A stretch of 38,661 nucleotides of DNA from an uncultured Woeseia sp. (GTDB taxonomy: Bacteria; Pseudomonadota; Gammaproteobacteria; Steroidobacterales; Woeseiaceae): the NCBI GenBank assembly GCA_937925605.1, contig CALALV010000193.1:1-38661 (forward strand), given 5' to 3'. This document shows, in pieces, positions 17,823 through 26,040 of the stretch (the stretch's first letter is position 1; the number at the start of each line of letters is the position of its first letter). The notes beneath the pieces were generated by a model. It searched no databases. It was not told the origin of the DNA and worked only from the letters and a program-made list of their open reading frames with translations. Position numbers and translations under genes: made by a program.

Positions 17823-20800
17823 TCAGCGGACCGCAGCGAGGCGCGGGGCCTCGTGCTCGTGGCAGCCGACGTCAATGTCGGCGCCCGCGTTGCCCGCCGC
17901 GCGTCGCGCCTGGAACAGCAGCGACGTCGGCTCGAAGCTCGTGTTGTCTACATCGAAGCTGGCGACGGCCTCGGTCGGGCTCAGCAGCCCGGCCCAGGCG
18001 TTGCGCACCTTCTTGGCCTCGTACATCAGGCTGTCGGCGAGGCCGAGAATCTGGTCGAGGTTCGCGTCGTCGTCCTTGGCCCGGAACAGCGGGTACTGGG
18101 CGAAACCGATCGAACAGGTCGTGCGCACCAGCTGGCCGCTCTCGAGTTCGAAATTGTGCGCCTCGATGCGCGAGCGGATGCGCTCGGCCAGCGCCTCGGA
18201 TTCGCCCGGCAGCGCCTGCTTGGCAATGACCACGAATTCGTCACCGCCCCAGCGTACGACGAAGTCGGAGCGCCGGCAGGCGCCGAGCAGGACGTCGCGA
18301 ACCTGCAGCAGCATCTCGTCGCCGGCCGCATGGCCGAAGGTGTCGTTGACCGGCTTGAAGTGATCTAGGTCGATCATCATGAAGACCAGGTCCGCGGCGC
18401 CGCGCGCGTCGATGCCGTCGCGCTCGTTGCCGTGCTTGCGCCGTGCGACCTCGAGATCGCGCGAGACCTCCTCGAATACGAAGCGCCGGTTGCGCAGGCC
18501 GGTGAGCGGATCGCTCAGGCTGCTCTGCTGCAGCGTGTGGTTGAGCTGGTTGAGCTGGCGGTTGCGCTCGAGCAGTTTGCCGGTGCGTTCGCGCACCTCG
18601 AGCTCGAGCCGGCGGCTGTATTCTTCCTCGCGCGCGATCTTGCGGCGATGGCCGTACCAGGTCGCGAGCACGAGGCCCAGGAACGCAATGCCGTAACCGA
18701 GCCAGGCCCACCAGGTGTTCCACGGCGCGGGCCGTACCGCGAGCGGCACGGACAGGCCGGCCTCGTTCCAGATGCCGGCGCTGTTGGCCGCCTGTACGCG
18801 CAGCAGGTAGCTGCCCGCATCGAGGTCCGTGTAGGTCACGCGCCGGCGGTTGCCGAGCTCGATCCACTCGCCGTCGAAGCCCTCGAGCTTGTAGCGGTAC
18901 TGGTTGCGAGCCGGCGCAGCGAAGTCGAGCGCCGCGAATTCGAAGGAGACCGTGTCGTCGCGGTGGCCGATCTCGATACCTTCCTCGGGGTCGATCGGCT
19001 CGCCGGCGCGCAGCGGCTCGTTGCCCCTGAAGACGCCGGTCAGCATCAGCGGCGGCGGCGACCCGGCGCGCTCGATGCCGTCGGGACGGAAGGCGTTGTA
19101 GCCGTTGTGGCCGCCGAAGAACAGCTCGCCGTCCGCGCTGCGGTAGTGCGCGCCGAAGTTGAATTCCTCCGACTGCAGCCCGTCGTTGCGATGCAGGTTA
19201 CGGATGGCGCCGCTGGCCGGGTCGTACTGGCTGATGCCGTAGTTCGTGCTGAGCCACAGCCTGCCCGAGTCGTCGGCCTGCACGCCGTAGACCACGTCGT
19301 TGGCGAGCCCGTCAACCTGCGAGAGGTTTTCGAAGCGGATGGACTGCGGGTCGGCGACGCTGCCGACGACCCGGTCGAGGCCACCGCCGCGCGTGCCGAC
19401 CCAGACGCCGCCGTGGTCGTCGACCGTGATGGCGTAGATCGTGTCGGACGCCAGCGAGCGCGGGTCCTCGGGATCGTGACGGAAAGCCCGGAAGGTCCCG
19501 GCCTCCGGGTTGAACAGGTTCAGGCCGCCCGCGTCGGTGCCGACCCAGAGCAGGCCGCTCGGGTCCTCGGCGAAGGCGGTGACGCGGTTGCTCGACAGCG
19601 CGGCCGGATCGTCGGGGTTCGCGGCGTAGCGCGCGAAGGTCTCGCTGCCCGGGTCAAGGCGATTCATGCCGCCGCCGAAAGTGCCGACCCAGATCCGGCC
19701 CTTGCTGTCCTCGAACAGGGCCATGATGCCGTCCGCCGACACGCTGGCCGGGTCGGCCGGGTCGTGCCGGAAGCGGTCGATGGCGCCGGACGCGGGCTCG
19801 ATGCGGTTGATGCCGCCCGTCATCGTGCCGACCCAGACGCTCCCGTTGCGATCAAGCAGCAGGCTCATGACGCGGTTGTCGGAGAGACCGGCGGCCGAAC
19901 GCGGGTCGTGACGATAGCGCTGCACGACGCCGGTCTGCCGGTCGATGGCCGTCAGGCCGTCGCCGAAGGTGCCCACCCAGAGCCGGCCCGCGGCGTCGAC
20001 GGCGAAGGAAGTGACGTTCGGCTGCGCCTCGGCGTCGGCCGAGAGCTGCTTCGCCGACTGCAGGCCGTAGGACCAGCCGTTCGGATTCCAGCGCGACAGT
20101 CCGCGATTGCGCGTGCCGACCCAGAGTATGCCGCCGGCATCCTGGAACAGCGCCGTCACCGAATCGTCGCCGAGGCTCGTCGGGTCGGTCGCGTCGTGCG
20201 CGTAGCGGACGAAGCGCTGGCCGGCGACGAGGTGCAGGCCGTCGGAGGTCCCGGCCCAGATGCGGCCGGCCGTGTCCTTGTACAGAGAGGTCACCCGGTC
20301 GCTGCCGAGCGAGGCGGCATCGTTGGGGTCGTGGCGGAAGCGCTCGAAGGCACCGGTCTCGGTGTCGAGTCGATTGAGGCCGCCGCCGTAGGTACCGACC
20401 CACAGCATGCCGGCATCGTCTTCGATAATGGCGCGCACGCGATCGTCGCTGAGCGACGCCGGGTCCTGCGCGTCGTGTCGGAAGTGGACGTGGTCGCCGC
20501 TGGCCGGATCAAGCTTCGTCAGACCGCGGTTGCTGCCTACCCACAGCGCGCCGGCAGCGTCGCGGTACAGCGCGTAGATCTCGTTCGCCGACGCGTCGCC
20601 GGCCGTGTCGAAGTCGAAACGGTGACGCTCCACGGCGCCCGTCTTCGGGTCGAGACGGTCGAGACCTGCGCCGCGCGTGCCCAGCCACAGGCTGCCGTCG
20701 GCGTCGACGAGAATGCGCCGCACGACGTTGCTGGACAGGCCGCCCTTGTCGGCGCCGGCGCGGTAGCTTTCGAATCGCGTGTCGCCGGGCGCGAGCCTGG

Positions 20801-21203
20801 CCAGCCCGCCGCCGTTCGTGGCGATCCACAGGTTGCCGTCGGCGTCTTCGGCCAGGTCGTAGATGAAGTCGCTGCCGAGCGACTCCGGGTTGCCGCGCTC
20901 GCGCTTGAAGCTGCGGATCTCGTAGCCGTCGTAGCGATTGAGGCCGTTCTCAGTGCCGAACCACATGAGCCCCCGCGAGTCCTGCAGGATGGCCATGACG
21001 TTGCTCTGCGACAGACCGTCGTCCAGCGTCAGGTGCTGGAAGCGCATCGGGTGGTGGCTTTCGGCGACGGCGAGCCCGGTCAGTGCGAGCGACCAGGCGA
21101 TACCGAGCGTCGCAATACCTGCGAGGCCGACCAGCGCTCTTGTCAGGCGGCCCGGGCGTGCGTTTCGGTCGTTCCGAGAATGCTCTTGGCAGAGTGCCTG
21201 CAC
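17823..21203 (-). CDS. Two-component-regulator-propeller diguanylate cyclase
   Basis: A 1126-residue sensor enzyme that would make cyclic di-GMP. A signal/anchor segment at the N-terminus is followed by about 14 Reg_prop repeats (pattern G-x-LWVGT-x-GGLNRLDP), enough for two seven-bladed propellers in the periplasm. A Y_Y_Y domain covers about residues 745-810 and a transmembrane helix about 829-850. A short coiled coil leads into a GGDEF domain with intact GGDEF at 986-990 and the inhibitory I-site RRSD at 977-980. Histidine-kinase and receiver domains usual for this architecture are absent. An ATG exists at 21236, but GTG at 21203 has GAGGGGG seven bases upstream and is preferred. A CRP-type box lies 91 bases before the start. 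The ligand is unknown. Confidence 0.92.
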   Translation of the reverse strand: MQALCQEHSRNDRNARPGRLTRALVGLAGIATLGIAWSLALTGLAVAESHHPMRFQHLTLDDGLSQSNVMAILQDSRGLMWFGTENGLNRYDGYEIRSFKRERGNPESLGSDFIYDLAEDADGNLWIATNGGGLARLAPGDTRFESYRAGADKGGLSSNVVRRILVDADGSLWLGTRGAGLDRLDPKTGAVERHRFDFDTAGDASANEIYALYRDAAGALWVGSNRGLTKLDPASGDHVHFRHDAQDPASLSDDRVRAIIEDDAGMLWVGTYGGGLNRLDTETGAFERFRHDPNDAASLGSDRVTSLYKDTAGRIWAGTSDGLHLVAGQRFVRYAHDATDPTSLGDDSVTALFQDAGGILWVGTRNRGLSRWNPNGWSYGLQSAKQLSADAEAQPNVTSFAVDAAGRLWVGTFGDGLTAIDRQTGVVQRYRHDPRSAAGLSDNRVMSLLLDRNGSVWVGTMTGGINRIEPASGAIDRFRHDPADPASVSADGIMALFEDSKGRIWVGTFGGGMNRLDPGSETFARYAANPDDPAALSSNRVTAFAEDPSGLLWVGTDAGGLNLFNPEAGTFRAFRHDPEDPRSLASDTIYAITVDDHGGVWVGTRGGGLDRVVGSVADPQSIRFENLSQVDGLANDVVYGVQADDSGRLWLSTNYGISQYDPASGAIRNLHRNDGLQSEEFNFGAHYRSADGELFFGGHNGYNAFRPDGIERAGSPPPLMLTGVFRGNEPLRAGEPIDPEEGIEIGHRDDTVSFEFAALDFAAPARNQYRYKLEGFDGEWIELGNRRRVTYTDLDAGSYLLRVQAANSAGIWNEAGLSVPLAVRPAPWNTWWAWLGYGIAFLGLVLATWYGHRRKIAREEEYSRRLELEVRERTGKLLERNRQLNQLNHTLQQSSLSDPLTGLRNRRFVFEEVSRDLEVARRKHGNERDGIDARGAADLVFMMIDLDHFKPVNDTFGHAAGDEMLLQVRDVLLGACRRSDFVVRWGGDEFVVIAKQALPGESEALAERIRSRIEAHNFELESGQLVRTTCSIGFAQYPLFRAKDDDANLDQILGLADSLMYEAKKVRNAWAGLLSPTEAVASFDVDNTSFEPTSLLFQARRAAGNAGADIDVGCHEHEAPRLAAVR

Positions 21204-21293
21204 AGCATGTCCCCCTCGTATGTTCGTGGGGGCCATTAGGCGCGATAAGCTGTCGGGAATCCGTGACCGGCTGCGACGCCGATTTCGGCAGAA

Positions 21294-21311
21294 ATGTGAA
21301 CCGGATCACAT
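21294..21311. promoter_or_regulatory. CRP/Clp/Vfr-type binding site
   Basis: ATGTGA-N6-TCACAT, containing the exact CRP core TGTGA-N6-TCACA, lies 91 bases before the start of the propeller-GGDEF gene and just past the hairpin that ends the preceding gene. E. coli CRP, Pseudomonas Vfr and Xanthomonas Clp all recognise this core, and Clp responds to c-di-GMP. The match is seen directly; which regulator binds is inferred. Confidence 0.65.
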
Positions 21312-21314
21312 AAC

Positions 21315-21334
21315 GGCCGCGTTAAATCGCGGCC
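21315..21334 (-). terminator. Weak terminator-like hairpin after the EAL gene
   Basis: GGCCGCG/CGCGGCC with a TTAAAT loop begins two bases past the stop codon of the EAL-domain gene. The minus-strand tail is GTTATG, so the T run is poor. It may partly separate the EAL gene from the propeller-GGDEF gene. Confidence 0.45.
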
Positions 21335-21336
21335 TT

Positions 21337-23223
21337 TCAGGGCTTCCGGGACGCTCCCGGCAGGAACTTCAGGAACTTGTCGGCGAACTGCGGAGTTGCG
21401 ACCAGGAAACCCTGGAACAGGTCGCACTCGAGGCGCTTGAGCTGGTCCAGCTCTTCCTGGTGCTCGACGCCCTCGGCGATCACGGTCAGCTCGAGCCGCT
21501 GCCCGAGCGCAACCATCGCCGAGACGATGGCCGCGTCCTTGCGGTCGCCGAGCATGCCGCTGATGTAGGAGCGGTCGATCTTCAGGCAGTCGACCGGCAT
21601 TTCCTTCAGGTAGGCGATCGCCGAATCGCCGGTGCCGAAGTCGTCGATCGACAAGCGCACGCCGAGTTCGCGCAGCGCGTGAAGCTGTTCGGTGACGTCC
21701 GCGGCGCCCGAGAGCACCCCGCGTTCGCTGAGCTCGAGTTCCAGCGAACCGGGCGCAAGCGCGTGGCGCTCGAGCGCCCGCGCAACGGCGTCGACGAAGC
21801 CGCTGCTCGCGAGCTGCACCTTGGACACGTTGACGCACATCTGGCCGAGCGCGCGGCCGGCGCGCCGCCATTCGGCGAGCTGGCGGCAGGCGCCGTCGAG
21901 CACGAACTCGCCGACGCGGATCATCAGGCCCGACTCCTCGGCAACGGGGGCGAACACGGTCGGCGAGATCATGCTGCCGTCCGGCTGCGGCCAGCGCAGC
22001 AGCGCCTCGGCCGCGACGACGCGGCCGCTCGCGACCTCCGAGATCGGCTGGTAGGCGATGCGCAGCTCGTCGCGATCGAGCGCCTCGTGCAGCATGTGTT
22101 CGAGGCGCAGCTTGCCGGCAGCGGCCGCGTCGGTGCGCGCGCAGTAGTGACGAAAGCCGCCGCCGTGGCTCTGCGCCTCGCGCATCGCGTTCTCGGCGCG
22201 TTGCACGAGGCGATCGGCCTCGTCCGCGTCCTGCGGGTACAGCGCGACGCCGACGCAGGCCGACAGGTGCACGATCTGCGCGGCCACCTGCACCGGCTGC
22301 GACAGCGTGTCGAGCAGTCGCTGCTGCATGTCGACGAGCGCGCCGCTGTCGCGCTGGCAGGTCAGCATGACCCCGAAACGCGGACCGTCCAGGTTGCCGG
22401 CAGCGGCGGTCCAGATGCCGCCGGGCGCGCCAGCGCGGGCGGGCTCGGCGCCGCGCAAGCAGTCGCTGAGTCGGTAGCCGATTTCGTTCAGGACGAGGTC
22501 CGCACGCTCCTGACCCATGGCCTCGATGACCAGCCGGAAGCGCGTGAAGCCTATGACGAAGACGGCGAGCTCGTTGCCGTCGCGCGCCACGGCCTGCATG
22601 CCGCGCTTGACCAGTTCCATGAACTTGGTCTTGTTAGGCAGGCCGGTGACGGGCTCGAAGGATTCGCGGCTGCGCAGTCGCTGGCGCGCAGAGTCCGCGA
22701 GGTGCAGTGCCTTGCCGGCCGCCTCGCGCGCGTGCTGCAGCTCGCGCTCGACGCGGACCCGCCTGAGCGCGTCGCGTGCGCGGAGCGCGACCAGCCGCCA
22801 TTCCACGGGCTTGCGGACGACGTCGGTGACGCCGGCGTCGAGCGCGGCCGTCGTCTCGCGGCCGTTCGCGCAAAGCACGATGACCGGCGCTGCCAATGCC
22901 GGGTCGGCCGCAAGCTCGGCGTACAGCGGGACGCTGCCGCTGCCGCGCAGGCCGGCCTCGATGATGATGACGTCGCAGCGCGCGTCGCGCACGCAGGCCA
23001 CGGCATCGTCGGTTTCGCGCCGCAACACGCAATGAAAGCCGGCCTGCTGCAGCCAGCGCGGCGCCCACTTGCGCGCGGCGCTGTCGCGGCAGAACAGCAG
23101 TGCGGTGTGTTCGGCCGGCGCCTCGACGGCGTCGCGGGACGGTGCCAGTTCCTCGACCACGAGTCGCTTGAGCGACTGCGTCAGGTCGATCTCGTCGTCG
23201 TCGAGCGGTTGCTGCCTATTCAT
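21337..23223 (-). CDS. REC-like / degenerate GGDEF / intact EAL c-di-GMP phosphodiesterase
   Basis: A 628-residue cytosolic protein. Residues about 35-155 resemble a receiver domain, but the phospho-acceptor Asp is Glu (DVIIIEAGL) and the acidic pocket is eroded, so classic phosphorylation is unlikely. A GGDEF-fold follows in which the active-site motif has become GPRFG (about 280), so it should not make c-di-GMP. The EAL domain keeps every catalytic feature I can place: Glu406 of EALLRW, VNVSK Asn, ELSE Glu, DDFGTG, LKID Lys, AEGVE Glu584 and QGF Gln. It should therefore hydrolyse c-di-GMP to pGpG. ATG at 23223 overlaps the stop of the preceding gene by 8 bases, so the two are translationally coupled. 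Confidence 0.9.
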   Translation of the reverse strand: MNRQQPLDDDEIDLTQSLKRLVVEELAPSRDAVEAPAEHTALLFCRDSAARKWAPRWLQQAGFHCVLRRETDDAVACVRDARCDVIIIEAGLRGSGSVPLYAELAADPALAAPVIVLCANGRETTAALDAGVTDVVRKPVEWRLVALRARDALRRVRVERELQHAREAAGKALHLADSARQRLRSRESFEPVTGLPNKTKFMELVKRGMQAVARDGNELAVFVIGFTRFRLVIEAMGQERADLVLNEIGYRLSDCLRGAEPARAGAPGGIWTAAAGNLDGPRFGVMLTCQRDSGALVDMQQRLLDTLSQPVQVAAQIVHLSACVGVALYPQDADEADRLVQRAENAMREAQSHGGGFRHYCARTDAAAAGKLRLEHMLHEALDRDELRIAYQPISEVASGRVVAAEALLRWPQPDGSMISPTVFAPVAEESGLMIRVGEFVLDGACRQLAEWRRAGRALGQMCVNVSKVQLASSGFVDAVARALERHALAPGSLELELSERGVLSGAADVTEQLHALRELGVRLSIDDFGTGDSAIAYLKEMPVDCLKIDRSYISGMLGDRKDAAIVSAMVALGQRLELTVIAEGVEHQEELDQLKRLECDLFQGFLVATPQFADKFLKFLPGASRKP

Positions 23224-24964
23224 GGCGACCCACCCGGTACTGGCGGTCGCCCGCGGGGTCGAGGAAGCCGGGCAGCGCCTCGGCCGCGAGCGGCCGGCTG
23301 AACAAGAAACCCTGGAGCCGCCCGCAGCCCGCTTCGCGCAGCAGCGCCGCCTGTTCCTCGGTCTCGACGCCGGTGCCGACGAGGCCGAGCCCCAGGCTGT
23401 CGGCGAGCCGCGCGCTGGCGGCACAGGCCGCGAGGTCGCGTGGCGAGGTCGGCGCCCCGGCGACGAATGCGCGGCCTATCTTGAGTGCGTCGACCGGTGC
23501 GTGCGCGACGTGACCGAGCGAGCAGGCGCCGGTGCCGAAATCGTCGATGACGATCCCGACACCGAGTTCTTTCAGTGCGCGGCAACCGGCGTAGTTCTTC
23601 ATCGAGTCGCGGAACAGCATGTATTCCGTGATCTCGAAGTCGAGCAGCGAGGCGTCCACGCCGGCCTCCGCGAGCACGGCCGCGACCGTGTCGGGCAGTG
23701 CCGGGTCGAACAGCTCCTGCACCGAGAGATTGACCGCAAGGCGCAGCGGCACGTGGCCCGCGTCGTGCAGGGCGCGCAGTTCGAGGCAGGCGCGCCGCAG
23801 CACCCAGGCGCCGATTGCGCCGATCAGGCCGGTATGTTCGGCCAGCGCGACGATGCGCGCTATCGAGCGCGTCGCGACCAGCGTCGTCGGCCAGCGCAGC
23901 AGTGCCTCGAGAGACTCGGGCGCGTAGTTCTCGGCCGAGACGATCGGCTGATAGTGGATGTCGAAGGCCTCTGCATCGAGCGCGGCGCGCAGCTGCACCT
24001 CGATGTCCTTGCGCTGCAGTGCGCGCAGGCGGGCCGTGCCGGAGTAGAAGCGACAGCCGCCGTCGGTGTCGCTGCCGCGCGCGTCGTCGACGGCGGCGCC
24101 CGCGTTGTCGAGCAGCGTGCGTGCGTCGCGCCCGTCCTGCGGGTACAGCGCAATGCCGGCGTGCACACCGACGCTGATCCTGCCGTTTTCCAGCTCGATC
24201 GGTTCGCGCAGCGTGGCGAGCAGGCGTTGCGCGACGGCCTCCGCATCGCCGCCGTCCTCGATGCTCGGCAGCACGACCGCGAACTGGCGAAAGTCGGTGC
24301 GCGCCACGGCGGAATAGCGTTCGTAGTCGACCGGATCGCCCTCGTTCACGCGCCGCAGCTCGCGTCCGAGACGAACCGCGACTTCGCGCAGCACGTCGTC
24401 CTGGCGCTGCACGGCGGAGGCGATGCCCTGCGACGTCACCTGGTCGACGTGCAGGCAGATCAGTGCGACGCGACCGTCGGTCAGGCGGGTCGCCGACAGG
24501 ATCGTCTCGAGCTCGCGCTCGAGGTAACGCGCGTTCGGCAGCTGCGTAACGTCGTCGCGGTACGCAAGCTCCTGCATCTCGGCGAGGGCGTGGGAATGCT
24601 CGGACACGTCGCGCAGCAGGACGAGCACGCGGTCGCGGCCCTGCGGGACGGCCGTGAACTCGATGCAGACTTCCGCGTCCGCGACTTCTTCGCAGACGAA
24701 GCGCCGAGTGCGCAGCGCGCTCTTCAGCGCGTGGCGCAGGCGGCTCGCGACGGCCGCGGGCAGCCAGTCTTCGAGCGGTGTGCCGGGGGCGTCGTCGAGA
24801 AACGCGGGCAGCGCTTCCGGAGCCTGCTGGACGGTATGGATCCGGCCGTTGGCGACAACCGTGAAGGCCGAGTCGCGAACGGCGAAGTCATTGCCCGTCG
24901 CGGCGGGGCCGCGCGTGACTTCGCGACCTTCGCCGCCTTCTGCGGCCCTGGTGCTCGCGTCCAT
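23216..24964 (-). CDS. PAS-like / degenerate GGDEF / degenerate EAL protein (probable c-di-GMP receptor or pseudo-enzyme)
   Basis: A 582-residue cytosolic protein with a PAS-like N-terminal sensor (about 30-125), a GGDEF fold whose motif is replaced by RTDFRQF, and an EAL domain. In the EAL domain Glu353 (EALLRW), Asn of VNLSVQE, Glu of EITE, DDFGTG and Lys495 are present, but LKID is LKIG and the general-base Glu of AEGVE is Thr531 (GTGVET). The spacing of 178 residues from the first Glu matches the intact neighbour, so the alignment is firm. Catalysis is probably lost; binding c-di-GMP could remain. ATG at 24964 has GGAG 8 bases upstream; an in-frame ATG at 24970 is too close to it. It overlaps the next gene by 8 bases and lies 251 bases after tRNA-Thr. 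Confidence 0.88.
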   Translation of the reverse strand: MDASTRAAEGGEGREVTRGPAATGNDFAVRDSAFTVVANGRIHTVQQAPEALPAFLDDAPGTPLEDWLPAAVASRLRHALKSALRTRRFVCEEVADAEVCIEFTAVPQGRDRVLVLLRDVSEHSHALAEMQELAYRDDVTQLPNARYLERELETILSATRLTDGRVALICLHVDQVTSQGIASAVQRQDDVLREVAVRLGRELRRVNEGDPVDYERYSAVARTDFRQFAVVLPSIEDGGDAEAVAQRLLATLREPIELENGRISVGVHAGIALYPQDGRDARTLLDNAGAAVDDARGSDTDGGCRFYSGTARLRALQRKDIEVQLRAALDAEAFDIHYQPIVSAENYAPESLEALLRWPTTLVATRSIARIVALAEHTGLIGAIGAWVLRRACLELRALHDAGHVPLRLAVNLSVQELFDPALPDTVAAVLAEAGVDASLLDFEITEYMLFRDSMKNYAGCRALKELGVGIVIDDFGTGACSLGHVAHAPVDALKIGRAFVAGAPTSPRDLAACAASARLADSLGLGLVGTGVETEEQAALLREAGCGRLQGFLFSRPLAAEALPGFLDPAGDRQYRVGRHE

Positions 24965-25065
24965 CGGCATGGCTCCGGTACCGGTGCTCCCGTAAATGGC
25001 CCGGGTGGCAGGATGCTGCCCGGTCAGCGGATTTCGGCAATCAACGGGGATAATAAGGAGCGTGC

Positions 25066-25087
25066 CGGGAACCGCTATAAGTTCCCG
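25066..25087. repeat. 7-bp hairpin between tRNA-Thr and the EAL genes
   Basis: CGGGAAC (25066-25072) and GTTCCCG (25081-25087) pair around an 8-base loop in the 251-base stretch between the tRNA and the PAS/GGDEF/EAL gene. It lacks a T tail. This stretch should also hold the promoter of the c-di-GMP genes, but I see no convincing -35/-10 pair. Confidence 0.35.
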
Positions 25088-25215
25088 CCCGGATTGAGAC
25101 CTGCGTCAATAAAATTGTCGGAAAACAGGGGATTCAGGAGGTGTGTCGAAGCGGGAACGGCGGGCCGAGGCATGCCGCGCGGCGGTGCCGGGACGGCGTT
25201 GGTTCGAGACGGATA

Positions 25216-25291
25216 TGGTGCCGGCACCAGGAGTCGAACCCGGGACCTACTGATTACAAATCAGTTGCTCTACCAGCTGAGCTATACCGGC
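25216..25291 (-). tRNA. tRNA-Thr (anticodon UGU)
   Basis: A complete 76-base cloverleaf including an encoded CCA. The acceptor arms GCCGGTA and TGCCGGC pair (one G-T), the D arm has GCTCAGCTGGTAGAGC, the anticodon stem ACTGA/TCAGT encloses TTTGTAA with anticodon TGT, and the T arm contains GGTTCGACTCC. It reads ACA codons. It lies 56 bases downstream of the SPOR gene in the order birA-coaX-SPOR-tRNA, the start of a gammaproteobacterial cluster that normally continues with tRNA-Tyr, tRNA-Gly, tRNA-Thr and tufB. None of those follow here. Confidence 0.98.
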
Positions 25292-25347
25292 ATTGAATTG
25301 AATGTGCCCGGATTATTCGGCTTTCGCCCCGAGCGGGCAAGTGCCGC

Positions 25348-26040
25348 TCAGTTGCTGCCGCCCGGGCAGGTCGCGGCGTCGCGCAAAAGCACGCGCTCTT
25401 CTCCGTATCGCTCGATCATCTGGCCCGCGCCGCGGCCCGGCGGCAGGCCCAGGTCGACGAAAAATATCTCCTGGCGGCGCATGCGCGGGGAGATATCGGC
25501 CGGCAGGTCCAGCGACTCGGCCTGCAGCTCGATGCGCTCGGCGCCCGCGAGTTCGCTGAACAGGCCGAGCGAGATCTTCGTGCCTTCGTCCTCGGTCTGC
25601 ACGATGTAGGCTTCCGCGAGACCGCCGGCCTTCAGCGTCGCAAGCATGTCGTTCGCGGTTGCGCGGTCCGGGATGCCGCGGATCTGCACCCAGTGACCGA
25701 CGAAGACGTCGCCCTCGGTCGTGCGCACGCTGCCGCGCAGGCCGTCGTCCGTGAATTCCGCGAGCGCGCCGGCGGCCTCCGCGTTCTCGCGGAACGGGCC
25801 GATGCTGACGCAGGAACGGCCGGCCTCCCCGTGCAGCACGGCGGGTGCCGGCGCGTCGCCGGCCGCCGCCTCGCCACCCGCGTTCTCGGCCGTCGTCGTC
25901 GCATCGGCGAGCATGAGCGGCGGGCCCAGGTTCTCTTCGCTGACGACGGCGATGCCCGGGTCCTCCTCTTCCGCGACGAAGCGGCCCCAGAGGAAATACA
26001 GGACGTTGGCCAGCAACAGCAGGAGCAGCAGGTTTCTCAT
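25348..26040 (-). CDS. SPOR-domain membrane protein
   Basis: A 230-residue protein with a single N-terminal membrane helix (MRNLLLLLLLANVLYFLWG), an acidic Ala-rich linker, and a SPOR domain at about residues 110-170. The domain has the repeat logic VQIRGIPDRATANDML...ISLGLFS typical of peptidoglycan-binding SPOR folds, which bind denuded septal glycan. ATG at 26040 overlaps the coaX stop by four bases (ATGA), so translation is coupled. A SPOR-type gene directly after coaX is the known order in pseudomonads. Its cell role there is not well defined. Confidence 0.85.
   Translation of the reverse strand: MRNLLLLLLLANVLYFLWGRFVAEEEDPGIAVVSEENLGPPLMLADATTTAENAGGEAAAGDAPAPAVLHGEAGRSCVSIGPFRENAEAAGALAEFTDDGLRGSVRTTEGDVFVGHWVQIRGIPDRATANDMLATLKAGGLAEAYIVQTEDEGTKISLGLFSELAGAERIELQAESLDLPADISPRMRRQEIFFVDLGLPPGRGAGQMIERYGEERVLLRDAATCPGGSN

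Noticed and set aside
18432..21239. 935-residue plus-strand open frame
   Set aside because: It is antisense to the propeller-GGDEF gene; its apparent periodicity is the shadow of the propeller repeats.
25216..25291. tRNA-Thr as an integration site of a mobile element
   Set aside because: No integrase, no direct repeat of the tRNA 3' end and no phage genes are visible in the window, so only a synteny break is claimed.
20938..25609. Two long plus-strand open frames (787 and 846 residues)
   Set aside because: They mirror the EAL genes, and one reads through the tRNA gene. No ribosome sites or domains.
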